The translations under genes and the position numbers were made by a program. DNA of 64,000 bases from Axinella damicornis (taxonomy: Eukaryota > Porifera > Demospongiae > Axinellida > Axinellidae). Position 1 is the first letter of the stretch. Each line of letters opens with the position of its first letter. Below the pieces are notes generated by a model, which was not told the DNA's origin, ran no database searches, and saw only the letters and a program-made list of their open reading frames with translations. Positions 32,767 through 45,300 of the stretch are shown here, one piece after another. The stretch is taken from contig OZ007510.1 in assembly GCA_963931865.1 (NCBI GenBank), positions 1,254,717 through 1,318,716 on the forward strand. Direction: 5' to 3'.

Positions 32767-35053
32767 ATGTCGTGGTTGGGAGGCAGGCTGTCTCAGTTCT
32801 CCTCGCTCACCGACCAGATCTCCAGCTTCACGAAGGAGGTGCTCACAGAAACCACGGAAGAAGTGGAAGGTACGATCTCACGAATAGCAAAACTGCCAAC
32901 CAAGACGATTCTAATTAATACCCCCCTCACTCTGCCCATAATTTTGATCATCAAGGTACCTATGGTGTGTTGCACAATAGAGTATAGTGCCATGTTCCCA
33001 GACAAACCAACACCAGCGCGGCCCAATCATCATTGGTTACGTGGTAGCTATGGTGTGTTGCATAAGGTAACGGAGGGGGTTTCCGGACAGCAGGGGATAA
33101 CCGGACACAGCCCCAGCTTTCGCTCTCTAGGAGCAGTTTTTGCTAACAACTGCACAGCGTTGGAAAGTTCGAAGGTAGGGATGCATGTGCACTTATCATA
33201 GTTCAGAAGAATTGCTAACAGAGCAAATGCGAGGGGCATGAATGCCATGTCCGGAATTAAAAGACTGCCCGGAAATCCCCTCTGTTACCTTATACAAGCA
33301 AGCTATAGTGTTGCATTAGCCATGGTCCCAGGCCAACCAACACCAGTGCGGATTGATTCCTATAAGGGAGGGGCTTCCAGACGCTGCTCAAGTACGTCAT
33401 TCCTTTGTCTTGAGACACTTGCCAAAAATGGAACAATGAAGGCAGAAACAACACTCCTGGTTAGCGCAGTGAAGCCAGCAAAGATTGTCTATAATGAACA
33501 TTCTTCATGAAAATATGGGCATATGGAACCATCTAATCTACAAGTTTTGTCTTGTTTGCTACATGTACACTAGCTGCCACTTGTTGTGGAGGGCGTCCTG
33601 CATGTATAGCCTCCTTCCCAAGCCTCCAAGTTTTTTAGTACACAAAAATACTTTTAAGTGACCAAAACTGGTGGAAGGGCTGGGAACGACTATTATGCTA
33701 GGTATCTTGGGCTAGGAATGAGATATGAAGCTGGGATTTGCACCAGTGTTGTCAGCATGAATGGAGCATTCCAATGATGTCAACTTTGCTGTTGGTTGAA
33801 TTTTGACCTAAAATCATGAAAAACCATGGATTATAGCCTTTGGCCTACTGCAATTTTTTGACAAAAATGTGACCGAGATCAAAAATCATTTTAAGGACAT
33901 CATTTGAAAGCTCTTTTTATGCTGACCACAGTGGCACAATTCCCAGCTTCATATCTCATTCATGTACCCATACCTAGTGCAATGTTCTCTTCCAAGTCTA
34001 TTACTAAATTTGGTTCATTGGTCCATCTTTGGCAGAAGTGGCATATCTAGAACAGGAGTGCTGTTTCTGTCAATTTAGGATTAATTCCAAGATTGGCATA
34101 TGCATGTCAAAATGTGCCATAATTGCTAGAAAATGGTTCCAAAATGTGTAAATTTTGGCACAAAAACGTACCTCTACTGTTCAGATCCGGCTGCAGAGCT
34201 GCAGGTAGCACGCAAGAAGATCAGTGACTTGGAAAGCTTGAACAGACACATCCAGACAGAGGTATGATCAACATGACCTTATTTGTGCATTCTGATCCTC
34301 GAGAGTAGGTGGGTCAACCGAGGAACATGATCGGGCTGAGGTTTAGGGTTGTCAGCCAGGACATTAGCATTCATATCAAGAGTGCATGATGACATCATCG
34401 TCATTGTGCCATGACGATGATGTCATCATGCGCTCCTGTCATATGCTATGCAGTAGCCACACCCTAACCCAAATAAATTGTCTAGCATACAGAGTTCAGT
34501 GTTCTGTCTCTAGATCTTGCCGAGCTTACCTCAGAGCGTTTACTTTCCAGTGGGAGAAGCTGAAGGCGCACCGTGATGAACTGAATGAACAGGCAGAGAC
34601 TGCGGAGTACCAGATTGCGACCATCTCCCAAGAATACCGCAAGGTCTTCCAGGAGAAAGACAGCGAACTCCGCAGATTGAAGACGGAGAATCAGAGCCTC
34701 AAGGAGCAACAAAAGAGACTGATCCCGCAAGATGACTCAGGGACACTGTCCCCCCTCAAGGAGCTGGCCAAACCCCGATTCTCTCACTCGAACGAATTGC
34801 ATCAGAAGGAGATTTCTTTTGGAGGCGGTGATGGTGTGGGTGATAGAGGACTTGGGGATGCTGGGGATGTGGTGATGGTGGACGGGTGGGGGGAGGAGTT
34901 CCACGACTTTGGTGATGTTGTTAGCTCTCAGAGTGAGATAAATCAGCTCCAGTCAGAGCTGGGAAGCCTCAAAGTGGAGTGCCAGCACTGGAAGGCGGTC
35001 GCACAAGAGAAGGTATAATATACTCATGTAGCCACTTGCAGTAAGGGTTGGTG

Positions 35054-35115
<62 letters not shown>

Positions 35116-35335
35116 TGTGTATTCTGTCAGAGTCCAGGGCAAGGCTGTGAAGTTGGTGCGGCCATTTTCCCTGTAGCAGATGTCATCCACTCACTCTGAG
35201 GGCTCCCATTCTGGAGATGATAGCGTGAGCCTCAGAGAGCAGATCAAGGTATTCAGGATTTAGTGATGGTGAAGGGAGACCGTGCATACTCCCTAGTGGG
35301 GACACACTCTCCACTTCACATATACACCCCACATG

Positions 35336-35384
<49 letters not shown>

Positions 35385-38300
35385 ACTCACATACACACAC
35401 ACACATCAGGAGCTCCAGCACTCCCTGCAGCTGGAGCTAGAGCAGCACCAGCGAGAGCTGACGGCTCTGCAGACGGTCCACTCTCAGCGGCTGCAGTCCC
35501 TCAGCCAGAGACACCAGCGAGAGGTGGAGCAGCTGCAGCAGCAGCTCCAAGAGATGCGTGAAGACCTGGCAGGTGGGTACAATCAGTACGCCCCTTTAAT
35601 TATATGGAGAAATGCAGCTGTCTGTGAGGAGAACCGTGGCTGCCCGTGAGGGGAACCATGACTGCCCCTGAGGGGAACCTGCATTGGATCTATTTTGTTC
35701 AACAGCAGTCAGGGATGATCGTAGGGCTAGCCTCAAATCTTTTGTGCTGTTCTATTCAGCTGGCAGAGGTGGTTCTGAAGACAGGATTCAACCCACAGAA
35801 GACGACCACCAGCTTGCAGCTTCCGTGCCAGAGCCCAGCCCAGAGCTGAAGACATCCTTGGAGGAATCGCAGACTAGGTGTGCCAATCTTGAGAGTGAGG
35901 TGCTGCAACTCCAGAAGACAGTTGCCGACATGGAGGGTGGGCAGCCTTTGTCCTCCGAATTGGAAACTCTTCAGGAAAGCAAGACGTCTCTGGAGGAGGT
36001 GAACATGGAGCTGTCGAAGAGGTTGGCTGCCTTGGAGGAAGAGAAGAAGATGTTAGATGAGCGGGTGAGTGAGCTGGTGGCCATGTTGGAGGAAACGAGG
36101 GAGGAGAGGGAGAGGGAGGAGGGTGCCCAGAAGCAGAGGGGGAGGCTGCTGGGAGAAACACTGCACGAGCAGGAGCAGCTGAACAAGGGTGAGCGAACGG
36201 TTTACCGTGGACTGTGAGAGCTAGTGGTCAAATACACTGCATGGATGAGACCCTCCTGTGTAGCCCAGAACAGCAGCTGCACTGGTAGCATCTGATCTCA
36301 TACTTGCAGTTCAGTCCAAATGCCTTGGAAGCATGAATGAATTGAAGCTCTTTCTATCCCCACATTATTTTATCTACTTCAGACTTAAGGGAACAGTTGG
36401 AGCATGCGAATTCAAGAAACACGGCTCTGCACGAGTCAAATACCCAGCTGGTTTCTAAGCTCAAGGAGGAACAGGTATTTGGTTATAAGGTGCCACCTCC
36501 CTCGACACCCTTTTACTGTTTGTGAGTCAACCATGATTGCTTTCTATTTCTCTTGTGTTTGTAGTTGACTACGACTCGACTTCATGAGGAAATCGGTGCC
36601 CTAAAGCAGCAGATTACGCAAGAGAAAGATGCCCAAATCCACCTCTTGGAGGATGAGAGAGAAAGACTGGTGTCAAATCTTTCACAGATGCAATCCAGTA
36701 TAGCTGAGCACGAGGAGAGTGTCTCCAGGTTGCAAGAGCAGCACGGGAGGTCGCACAAAGAAGTGGAGGCATTGAACTCACAAGTTGAAGGTCTCATTCT
36801 GGAAGTGAAGAGCAAAGAGGTTGAGATTGCCGCCCTGAAAGAAAGGACTCAACCTGAGGGGGAAGAAGATTTGCAAGCAGAGTCTGAGGTGCAGTTGGGG
36901 GAGAAGACGTCTGCCGTAGACTCTAGACAGGTTATTGAGCAGCTGAAGGCTGAATTGTTGAAACAGAGGGCGGAGAATGAAGAATTAAGCAAGGAGCTTT
37001 CACACTTCAGAGGTGGAGGTGATGTCCTATTAGCAAGAATTGGCCAGGAGCATGGTGACTCCTTGCCCATGGTCAACGAGACAGGTGCAGAAGGCTCCAC
37101 AAAGGAGTTGGAGCTGAAGCTGCACACAGAGTCTCAAAAGTGTGAGAGGCTTCAAACACACCTTGCTCAGGTGACTGAAGAGTATGACGTAGTACTCAGT
37201 CAACTCTTGAGTGAGAGAGAGGGCCTTGAGGAAAAGGTCACCACCCTCCGGGAAAGACTGGATTCCACTCTGCTGACACGGAACGATGCAACATTCAGAA
37301 GCAACGAACTAGAGCTGGAGAACTCACAGCTGTCTGAGGAGATCTCACAGTTGAAAGAGACAACCTCTAAACTTGAAATGGAGTTAGAAAACCTGAGAGT
37401 CTCCCAAAACGACCGAAAATTGGCAACAGCTACTGAAACTTGTGCTCATCAAGAAACCAGTCATTTTGAAGATGTTGATCTGGATTCCTACCAGCAGCTA
37501 CCAACGGGTAGTGAAGTTGATTCGCAGTTCGTGGAAAGATTTCAAAGCTTGGAAGCTGAAATCGAGAGAAAGGATAACATCATCACCGTGTTGGAGGCTT
37601 CGGCTGCCAACTCTGAAGCTTTGCGGAAGAGTCTTGAGGGCAGTCTTGCTCAAATGGGGAGAGAAAAGGAAGAGTTAGAGAAGGAGGCACAATATATGGT
37701 AGCAGAATACCAACAGCTTCAGTCGGATTTGCAGGAACACAAGGACAAGCGGGATACGAACCAGCAGGCGCCTCTGCAAGAGTTTCAGCAGAGAGAAGAG
37801 CAACTTAGAGTAGAGTTGGAAAGACTGAAGTCAGAGCGGTCTGAGAAGGAGGTGGTCATGTTGCAGTTGCAAAGACAGCAGGAAGAATCTTTGCAGGCGA
37901 TGAGGTCCCACGAGCAGAACCTCCAGGAGTTGAGAGATGTGCTGAGTCAGCGGGAAGGTGAAATATCGGAACTGCGGACGCGATGCAAGGAAGGAAAAGC
38001 ATCGGAAGAGATGCTCACATCCAAGTGCAGTGAACTTGAAAGCCGCTCACAAGAAGAAAAGGCTGCATTGTTGGAAAGGTTAGCTTGTTTGGAGCAAGAG
38101 GCGAAACTGGCTCATTCTGAGCATCAGGCAGCCACAGGTATCGTAGGGGAAGCACAGAGTAGCTTGCATGAAGTGCAGTCCTCGTTGGAGCAACGGAGTA
38201 GAGAACTCTCACAGGTAGTTTCCGACAGGGACAGTTTGAAAGCTAGTTTGATAGCGAGGGAGGAGGAGATTGGTCAGCTTTCCGATGAACTCGGTCGGAC

Positions 38301-41300
38301 CAAACAGGAGCTGAATCACGAGGTGGCAAGTCTGAGAACCGACAATGAGAAACTGCTGCAAGAGCTGAGTGTGCTAAGACCTGAAGCGAGCAGCCTAACA
38401 TCTGCCAGAAAGCAACTGCAGCTGCGTGTGGAGGTGCTGGAGGGAGACTACGATGCTCTGCAGAGGGAGATGGAGGAGAAGCTAGCTGCCAAGCAGGCCG
38501 AGTGCGTCAGGTACACAAAGGAGCTGTCACGACTGAAGAAGCATCTTGTGGAGGTGCGTGTGTGTGTCGTATATCATCGTCATAGTAATACTTGCAACCA
38601 TTTTCTGGAGCCAAAGATAATTGTGTCTTGTTGGCCTCTTGCCCATGCACGCACACACACAACACACATATACACACACACGCACGCACACACACGCACG
38701 CACACACACGCACGCACACGCACACACACACACACATGCGCGCACACACACATGCGCGCACGCGCGCACACACACACACACACACTCACAGGTGGAGGAG
38801 CAGTACACACAGGAAGCCCTGAGGGCAGACGAGGAGGCAACACGACTGAAGCAACAGATCTTCAGACTGGAGGACAAACTCCAGAACTCCAACATGGCAG
38901 GACAAGTACAAAGGTAAGTCATATACGATGGGCAGTGTTTCAATTAATGCCTACTTCCAGTTTCAATACTCCCCAACCTCTATGTCTAAACTACTTTCTT
39001 TGCATGTGTATTCTCCACCCTCTACCTCTCCTCCTCCATCTCCTCCCCTCCACTCTTTCCCTTCCCCTCCTCTCTTCCTCCTCCACTCCCCCCCCCCCCC
39101 CCCTTCCTCCTCTACTCCTCCCCCCCCACCCTCCTCTCTTCCTCCTCCACTCCTCCCCCTCCTCTCTTCCTCCTCCACTCCCCCCCCCCCCCCCCCCCCC
39201 CCCTCCACCCTCCTCTCTTCCTCCTCCACTCCTCCCCCCCTCCTCTCTCAGTCAGCATACTCAACAGCAGCTGGAGGATCTTCGTGAACAGCTGCACGTC
39301 ATGGCTGCTCAGAGGGACGATGCCTTCCTGCATCTGGCCAGTGCCCAGGAGGAAGCCGAACGTAATGCTGAAGCATTGCACAATCTCCAGACAGTACTGG
39401 AACAGTTTGAAAGAGGTACAACCTTGCCTTGCTCCCAGGCCTCCCTCTTCTTGGTGACTTACTCCACATGGCCTGGGAACGAGGCTAACTGAACCTACAT
39501 GTATACATGACATTGTAGGCATCATCACACTGTGCTTGACCGTAGACCTCTACTATGCTAACCCAAGCATAGCCTTGGGGCGGGCCTGGGAACGAGGCTA
39601 CATGATAGGCATCATCACACTGTGCTTGACCGTAGACCTCTACTATGCTAACCCAAGCATAGCCTCGGGGCGGGGCCTGGGAATGAGGCTAACCCAAGCA
39701 TAGCCCCAGGGCGGGCCTGGGAATGAGGCTAACCCAAGCATAGCCCCAGGGCGGGGCCTGGGGACGGAAGGAAGATGCTCTTGACCGAAGCTGTTAGCTG
39801 CTGTAATGGAGTGCTCTTCTTTCTCTTACAGACCAGGCATCTGAACTGAGTGTTGCCCTGAAGCACTCACAGATGGAGCTGGCTGACGCTCTGAAGGAGA
39901 GTGAGAGGTGGCGGAGGGAGCAGCGGACAGTACTGGTGTGTGTTTTGGTTGATTATGAATGTTGGCCCACTAATTAGGGCAAACCCATGATTGCAGCTGG
40001 CATTGGTTTGACTTTGATTGGGTGTGACCAATGAGACTGACACTGGAGATTACTGGAGATTACTGGAGATTACTATTTCGGGAAAGTATTGTTTGCATGA
40101 GGTGTATACTGATTCATGGGTGGTCATATGACTGAGGCGGACACTCCAATCAACCAATTTCCCTCCCCTCCAGAGTGAGTTGGAGGAGGTGAGAGGGGCT
40201 GCGGAGGCTGCTGGTCTGCTGGGGCAGGAGCTGGAGGAAAGGGAAAGGAAGATTGCTGAACTCACTGGGGAGGGTAAGTGTTCCTTTGTGGTGCAAGTTG
40301 GCAGTGTAGCTTGAGCCACACGGCAGCGGTGCTGGGTCAGACCAAACCAATTCTTATACCCCCTCAAAGGAATGCACAGAAATAGAGTGTTGCTGCACTG
40401 TTCTGCCACTCTTAACACTTGCTGGTACATATATTGTTTCTGCAGTGGAGAAGCTTCGTGCTACACTGGGTGAGAGTCAGTTGAAGATGGAGGCCCTATC
40501 AAGAGATCTTGTTGATAGGTTAGTGCAGTTCTGGAGGTCTCATTACCCGATCTTTGCACCTTTGAAAGAATGTACTTTCTCAGGTCAGGTATACAAAGAT
40601 TACACCCTCACACTCTGCTATCACATTCCAGTTAGTTTTCAGCACCACCTTCATAAGAGAAGGTAGGACGTGCCCAGTACAGTATAGTATCCTGTTACAT
40701 ACTTTTGCAATGGGATAATATCTCTCTTGTATATTTGTATTGACCTCATATTTAACATTGCTTGGTCTTGTAAGTATCGTATTCCAATGGTTGTTTGTTA
40801 TGTTCCTAGTGTAGCAAACAGTGCCCAAGCAGCTGTCCACATAACATTGTATCTTATCCCTCAGGGGTCTTGTGAAGAACCTGGTGCTGGGGTACCTTCA
40901 TGCCCCAGACCGCAAGAAGCCAGAGGTTCTCGGGCTCATCAGCAAGATACTGGGGTTCACACCAGAAGAGTTGTACCAGGTGGGTGGGTGTATCATAATG
41001 TGTGGTTGTGTGTGTCATAATGTTCCTGTGTGTCTCTCAGGCACAGGGAGGGGGATCCAGCTGGATGTCTGGGTGGTGGCGCAGAACCCCTTCCACTCTT
41101 TCACAACCTGGCACAAAGGAGGTAATTGGGGTGGCACGTTAGCAGCATACGATTGCATTACATGTGACGGCCCCCCTTCCTTGACAGGTATCAGCGTCAC
41201 TTTCCCAGCTGTTTATCAAGTTCTTGGAAGCTGAATCAACGCCGCCTCAGACGCCAGTCTCCCCCAACATCCCCAGTAGTGTGATTGGATATGTGGACCC

Positions 41301-41862
41301 CCGGTCTGACCCAGACAGGCCCTCCCTTGCCACTGCTGCCATTATTGGCCAGCCTCCACCCCGTCACTCTCATCCTCACCTCTCCACTTCCAGCTCTGGG
41401 CAGTGTGATGACCATCTACCCTTGCACACCTCACTGCCAACATTTCAAAGTTCCCATAAGAGTGTGATACCATCGACTTCAGAAGCAACTTCACGGCTCA
41501 TTCTGACACCAGTAGTGTCATCTTCATCCAGGCTACACTCAGAGCAGACACACACACCATCACCATCAGTAACTATTGCTGGCACTGTTGGGGTTCCTAT
41601 ACACGAGAGCAGCACTCAACCTACCCTCTCTATCGGACAAGATGGTCGACCCTCCGACCACATGCACAGGCAGCATCCCCCCTTGGCACCGACAGACATC
41701 AGGACTGAGATGCCATTCCGTGTATCACCACCTACATCACACCCCAGTGCTACTAGCAACCGAAGAGCAGACACTTCCAGTCTATTCTTGTTCTCTCCAG
41801 GAGGGAGAACTCGTGATCAATCCTTTCAGTCTTCACTGCTGAAAAATGTCCTGTCAGACTAG
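32767..41862 (+). CDS. TRIP11: TRIP11/GMAP-210 golgin
   Basis: Sixteen exons sum to 1,605 codons plus stop: 32767-32869, 34185-34261, 34551-35012, 35180-35248, 35410-35572, 35760-36188, 36383-36474, 36565-38553, 38792-38913, 39252-39415, 39832-39935, 40174-40273, 40446-40518, 40865-40979, 41041-41121, 41188-41862. GMAP-210 tethers small curved vesicles at the cis-Golgi and binds Arf1 and IFT20. Exon 1 encodes almost only the lipid-packing-sensor helix ([20 protein letters not shown]). Exon 3 has the family's [18 protein letters not shown] block. Exons 5-13 are continuous coiled coil, mostly in the 2-kb exon 8. Exons 14-16 give a GRAB domain ([23 protein letters not shown]) and the FIKFLEAES motif. 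The Ser/Thr/Pro-rich tail is about 200 aa. Exon 4 has a NAGNAG acceptor. Confidence 0.95.
33061..33295. mobile_element. TIR element in TRIP11 intron 1
   Basis: ATAAGGTAACGGAGGGGGTT at the left and the inverse AATCCCCTCTGTTACCTTAT at the right give TIRs of about 28 bp around 180 bp. The flanks share a TATGGTGTGTTGCA-like word. Confidence 0.65.
33690..33972. mobile_element. TA-flanked TIR element, copy 1
   Basis: Left terminus TATGCTAGGTATCTTGGGC continues as TAGGAATGAGATATGAAGC. The right arm CCAGCTTCATATCTCATTC is its inverse but has decayed at its outer end. It is the same family as 54,498-54,774. It lies in TRIP11 intron 1. Confidence 0.7.
35056..35114 (+). repeat. (TG)n followed by 33 G
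   Basis: TG repeat running into a G homopolymer in TRIP11 intron 3. Confidence 0.92.
35338..35405 (+). repeat. (CA)n microsatellite
   Basis: In TRIP11 intron 4, just before the exon 5 acceptor. Confidence 0.93.
38650..38788 (+). repeat. (CA/CGCA)n microsatellite
   Basis: Mixed CA and GCAC units with CpG interruptions in TRIP11 intron 8, ending at the exon 9 acceptor. Confidence 0.93.
39000..39250 (+). repeat. CTCCTCC-rich tract with poly-C runs
   Basis: Low-complexity C/T sequence in TRIP11 intron 9, including C runs of about 14 and 24, ending at the exon 10 acceptor. Confidence 0.9.
39470..39770 (+). repeat. Tandem array carrying GGCCTGGGAACGAGGCTA
   Basis: A unit of about 106 bp (GGCATCATCACACTGTGCTTG start) occurs twice. 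Shorter 48-bp units (AACCCAAGCATAGCC start) follow. Each unit ends in the terminus of the TAGCCTCGT transposon family, so the array grew from a transposon end. It lies in TRIP11 intron 10. Confidence 0.85.
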
Positions 41863-42335
41863 CCGTGTATTGTTGTACCGTGTTTTTGTGAATGTTTTAC
41901 TATTGAAGGGTTAATGGAGACGGCCGGTTGCAATGATGTGTTCACTGTCATGCATGGCTTGCAAATATTTCACACAATTTTTGCAGTCAATAAAGAATGC
42001 CCCCATGGGCTAGCTATTGTAAGCTGACAATTAAGTTGTGAATAACTCATGATCAAGCCAAAATAATGCCCTCACTCGTGCCCTCGCTATGTGATGCCAC
42101 ATACACTCTTGCAGTACTAGTGCTAGTTAGTTGTCCCCTCTGCCAACTTTTGGATGCAGAAAACAATTATAAATATGCCATATTCAAATATCAAAAAAGG
42201 ATTGATGCTAAGTCTAGTGTGCAAACTTAATATTCAGGTCAATATGCAATGAACAGAGACTAAATTTTCCAAGTGAAGGCAATTAGGTCACTCATACTTG
42301 ACTAACAACAACAGTCAATCGGCAAAATCGCTCCT
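41863..42335. other. Convergent 3' ends of TRIP11 and cofilin
   Basis: AATAAA at 41989-41994, 127 bp after the TRIP11 stop, is a likely plus-strand polyadenylation signal. The rest is AT-rich 3' UTR/spacer, with no other gene seen. Confidence 0.7.
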
Positions 42336-45300
42336 TCATGCTTTCTTCTCTACCTCATCAGAAAGACAACAGTAATCAAAATCTGCTGCGTCGTTGGCCT
42401 GGAATTCCAGTGAGAGCCCCGTGAAAGCTTTCTTGATGGTGTCTTTGGTAGAGGCGTAGATCATCTTATCCCCAATCTTTCCATCATCTGGACACCTGAG
42501 GAGGAGGGAGAATGACTATAGTCAAAACCAGCAGGAAAAACAGAATACACTACCTCTCCTCCATACACACCATCATTCAGCCAAGAATCAATCACTATAT
42601 AATTATGTCATATGCACATCCCAGCTGAAACATGTTTGGAGAGAGAATCCACAGCCGGTTTGGTGTTTCCTTTCCAGTGCTCTAGTGAATATGCTAAGTG
42701 GAGACTTGCCCACAATAACAGGAAATTGATTCACATGGCCCCAGTAGCAACGCAAGCATGTAGGGTGGCACACTCTCACACTGTTTTCCAACTATTGATA
42801 CATGTATGTTCCCCACAGCACCTGCATAGGGGTCCAGGATCTCTACTTTGAGACTCTTTTGTCACATAACATTTCACACATACACTGTTACTGTTCGGAT
42901 CTGTCTTCTTCCTCAACTTAGCACAAAATGTGACCGGATTTGAGAAAAGGGACCACTTCGCACATTTCGAAATGCGCATGCATCCTTCAAGGATGCGTAC
43001 TTCTGCAATAAGCCAGTTGCACGCAAGCGAAAGTATTCACGGAATGTATGACGTCACATCCAGTTGCTCTATTGCAGCTACGTTAAGTATTGCAGTCAAT
43101 GGCGAAATCGGTAGGTGGGCGTTTGAAATGTGCGCGTGATTAAAACTATGCCGATCAGACAATTTAAGTGACCGCGGCGATAAACAAGAGACCTGGACGG
43201 TCAAGACGGTGAGCGAAGTGTGAGAATCGGTTGAAGTACGAACGAGAACAAAGCGGTCTTGCTACGTCTACAGTCCCCTTGCCTCCAGTGTTCAGGCTCT
43301 GTTCCTGCATAGCTAGATTATTATACTTCGAAGGTATTAGCTATGGTTTCTGTGACGCTTACTGCCGCGGACATACCGGGAGCAGACCTGAGCGAGCTGT
43401 TGGTTCTCTTTTGGCATCGCTATCGGGAAAAGTGCCTGGAACAAGCTCGCGACTGCGATCTCAGCTGCCTGCCATCCATCCAAAACACGCTGAACCATCT
43501 CGGTCTCGTACCTGGATCGCTTGGAAATCGGTGGAAGGCGGCGCTCGGATCCTGGCTTGGGTTGTTGCCACAACACGTTACAGGTATGTCCAGCATACTG
43601 CGTTGTTCTCGTTCGTACTTCAACCGATTCTCACTCTTTGCACACCGTCTTTACTGCCAGGTCCCTTGTCAAACACCACAGTCACATGAACTGTGTAATC
43701 CGTATGGTTTTAGTCACGCACAGGTTTCAAACCGCCCCCTGCCAATTTTGCCATTTACTGCAATACTTAACGTGGCTATAAAAGAGCAACCGGATGTAAC
43801 GTCACGTCAATCAAATTCCTTCGCTCTTGTGTGCAACTGGCTTATTGAATGCACTATCTAAATCGAACATGGGTTGTTTATAGAGCAGGCGTTACTGCAG
43901 CAACGATGCGGAAATGAAGCCCTAGGGCTGCACCGTAGCAAGTTATGGGGTGGAGTTCGCAGCATTGTCGACTGCAGCGAACTTTTCGGAAAATGGCTAT
44001 GATACGAAGGCATGCAACCCTGGAACAGAGGGAACTCAGGACTTCTAGCGTGGGTTGCTAGTAGCTGAAGGTTAGTACTTGCACCACGGGGCCACCGTTC
44101 ACTTTTTGCCGACGCAATCCCCCTTTTTGCCTTGACCTGTGAACCAACAACCAACCATGACGTCATAATGACGTGTACGTAGTATACGGAGGTATACGAT
44201 CCACGAAATAAGATATACGGAGGTGCACAAATGTGACCGGATTTGCGAAAACCCGACACTTCCCGGATTTAGAAAAATTGAGTTAACACCGGAAATGGTA
44301 ACCGCTACCTTTCATCTTGCCGTAGAGCAAATTTCAAAGCGATCGGTCATCCAGTTGCCGAGATACAGCTCGAAACGCGCACGGAATACGCAAAACTGCT
44401 TTCGTGTAAATGCAATTTTTGACGTTGCTATGGTATGTGATTATTTTCCGTATACTATCCGTGTTACGTATCGTCCATTGTTAAGTAGCTGGACGCGTTT
44501 AGTTCGTGCTTTAGCTAGCTAGCCGTGTTTTTCGCGACTCATCCGGTAGATAGCTAGGTCAGACTGAGTGAAAATGGACAGAATAAACCAGAGGACAGCG
44601 TGAAATGACACCATTTGTGGTAAGTAGTTCGTTGTGTGTGCGTAGCAACGCCTTCCGTATACTAATTTATGCACGACGATATAGCTTGAGTTCGGACTTA
44701 TAACGCCGGAATGGAAGTAGATCCAGGCTTTACACTCCGATATCTTGTAGTCCATGGGTCTGCTGACCCGTTGCTGTAATAACCGCGTTTTCGCCGAAAT
44801 GTTGCTGTGTGACTATAATTGGCTCTAACACAAAATCAATAAATCCGGGAAGTGTCGGGTTTTCGCAAATCCGGTCACAAATAATGGACACGTGCAATGA
44901 AGGTTGACGAGCGCATTGACGATCCGAGGCCGTGGAAGAAGCGCGTCCTCCTACCAAGAAGCTCTGCAGTCGTGGGGCAGATCTCTCATCACTGAGCGTA
45001 TATCACGTCAGAAAACACTTGGCTGGGTCGAATCACTTGAAGGTACAGGCAGCGAGTGGGCTGCGGGCGCCCACGTCCACCAAGAAGACGCCTGTGGTGC
45101 AGCGCCCGTGTGCAGAGCTGAAATTGAGGTAGCGAGAGGGCCTAGGGGGGCGGTTTTGACGGCATAAAAGGCAAGAATCCCTGCAAGTACCAAATTGCCA
45201 CTCCGAGTACTTGTTTGCCTGAGGGGAGAAACAACCAACCAACTAAAGTGGCATTGCGTCTGGCAATTTGGTAACTGTGGCCCCGTGACTTGCACTGTAC

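Noticed and set aside
43343..43861. 172-codon frame as a stand-alone gene
   Set aside because: Its second half runs through a foldback arm, and only the first about 80 codons look unusual. Kept as part of the mobile complex.
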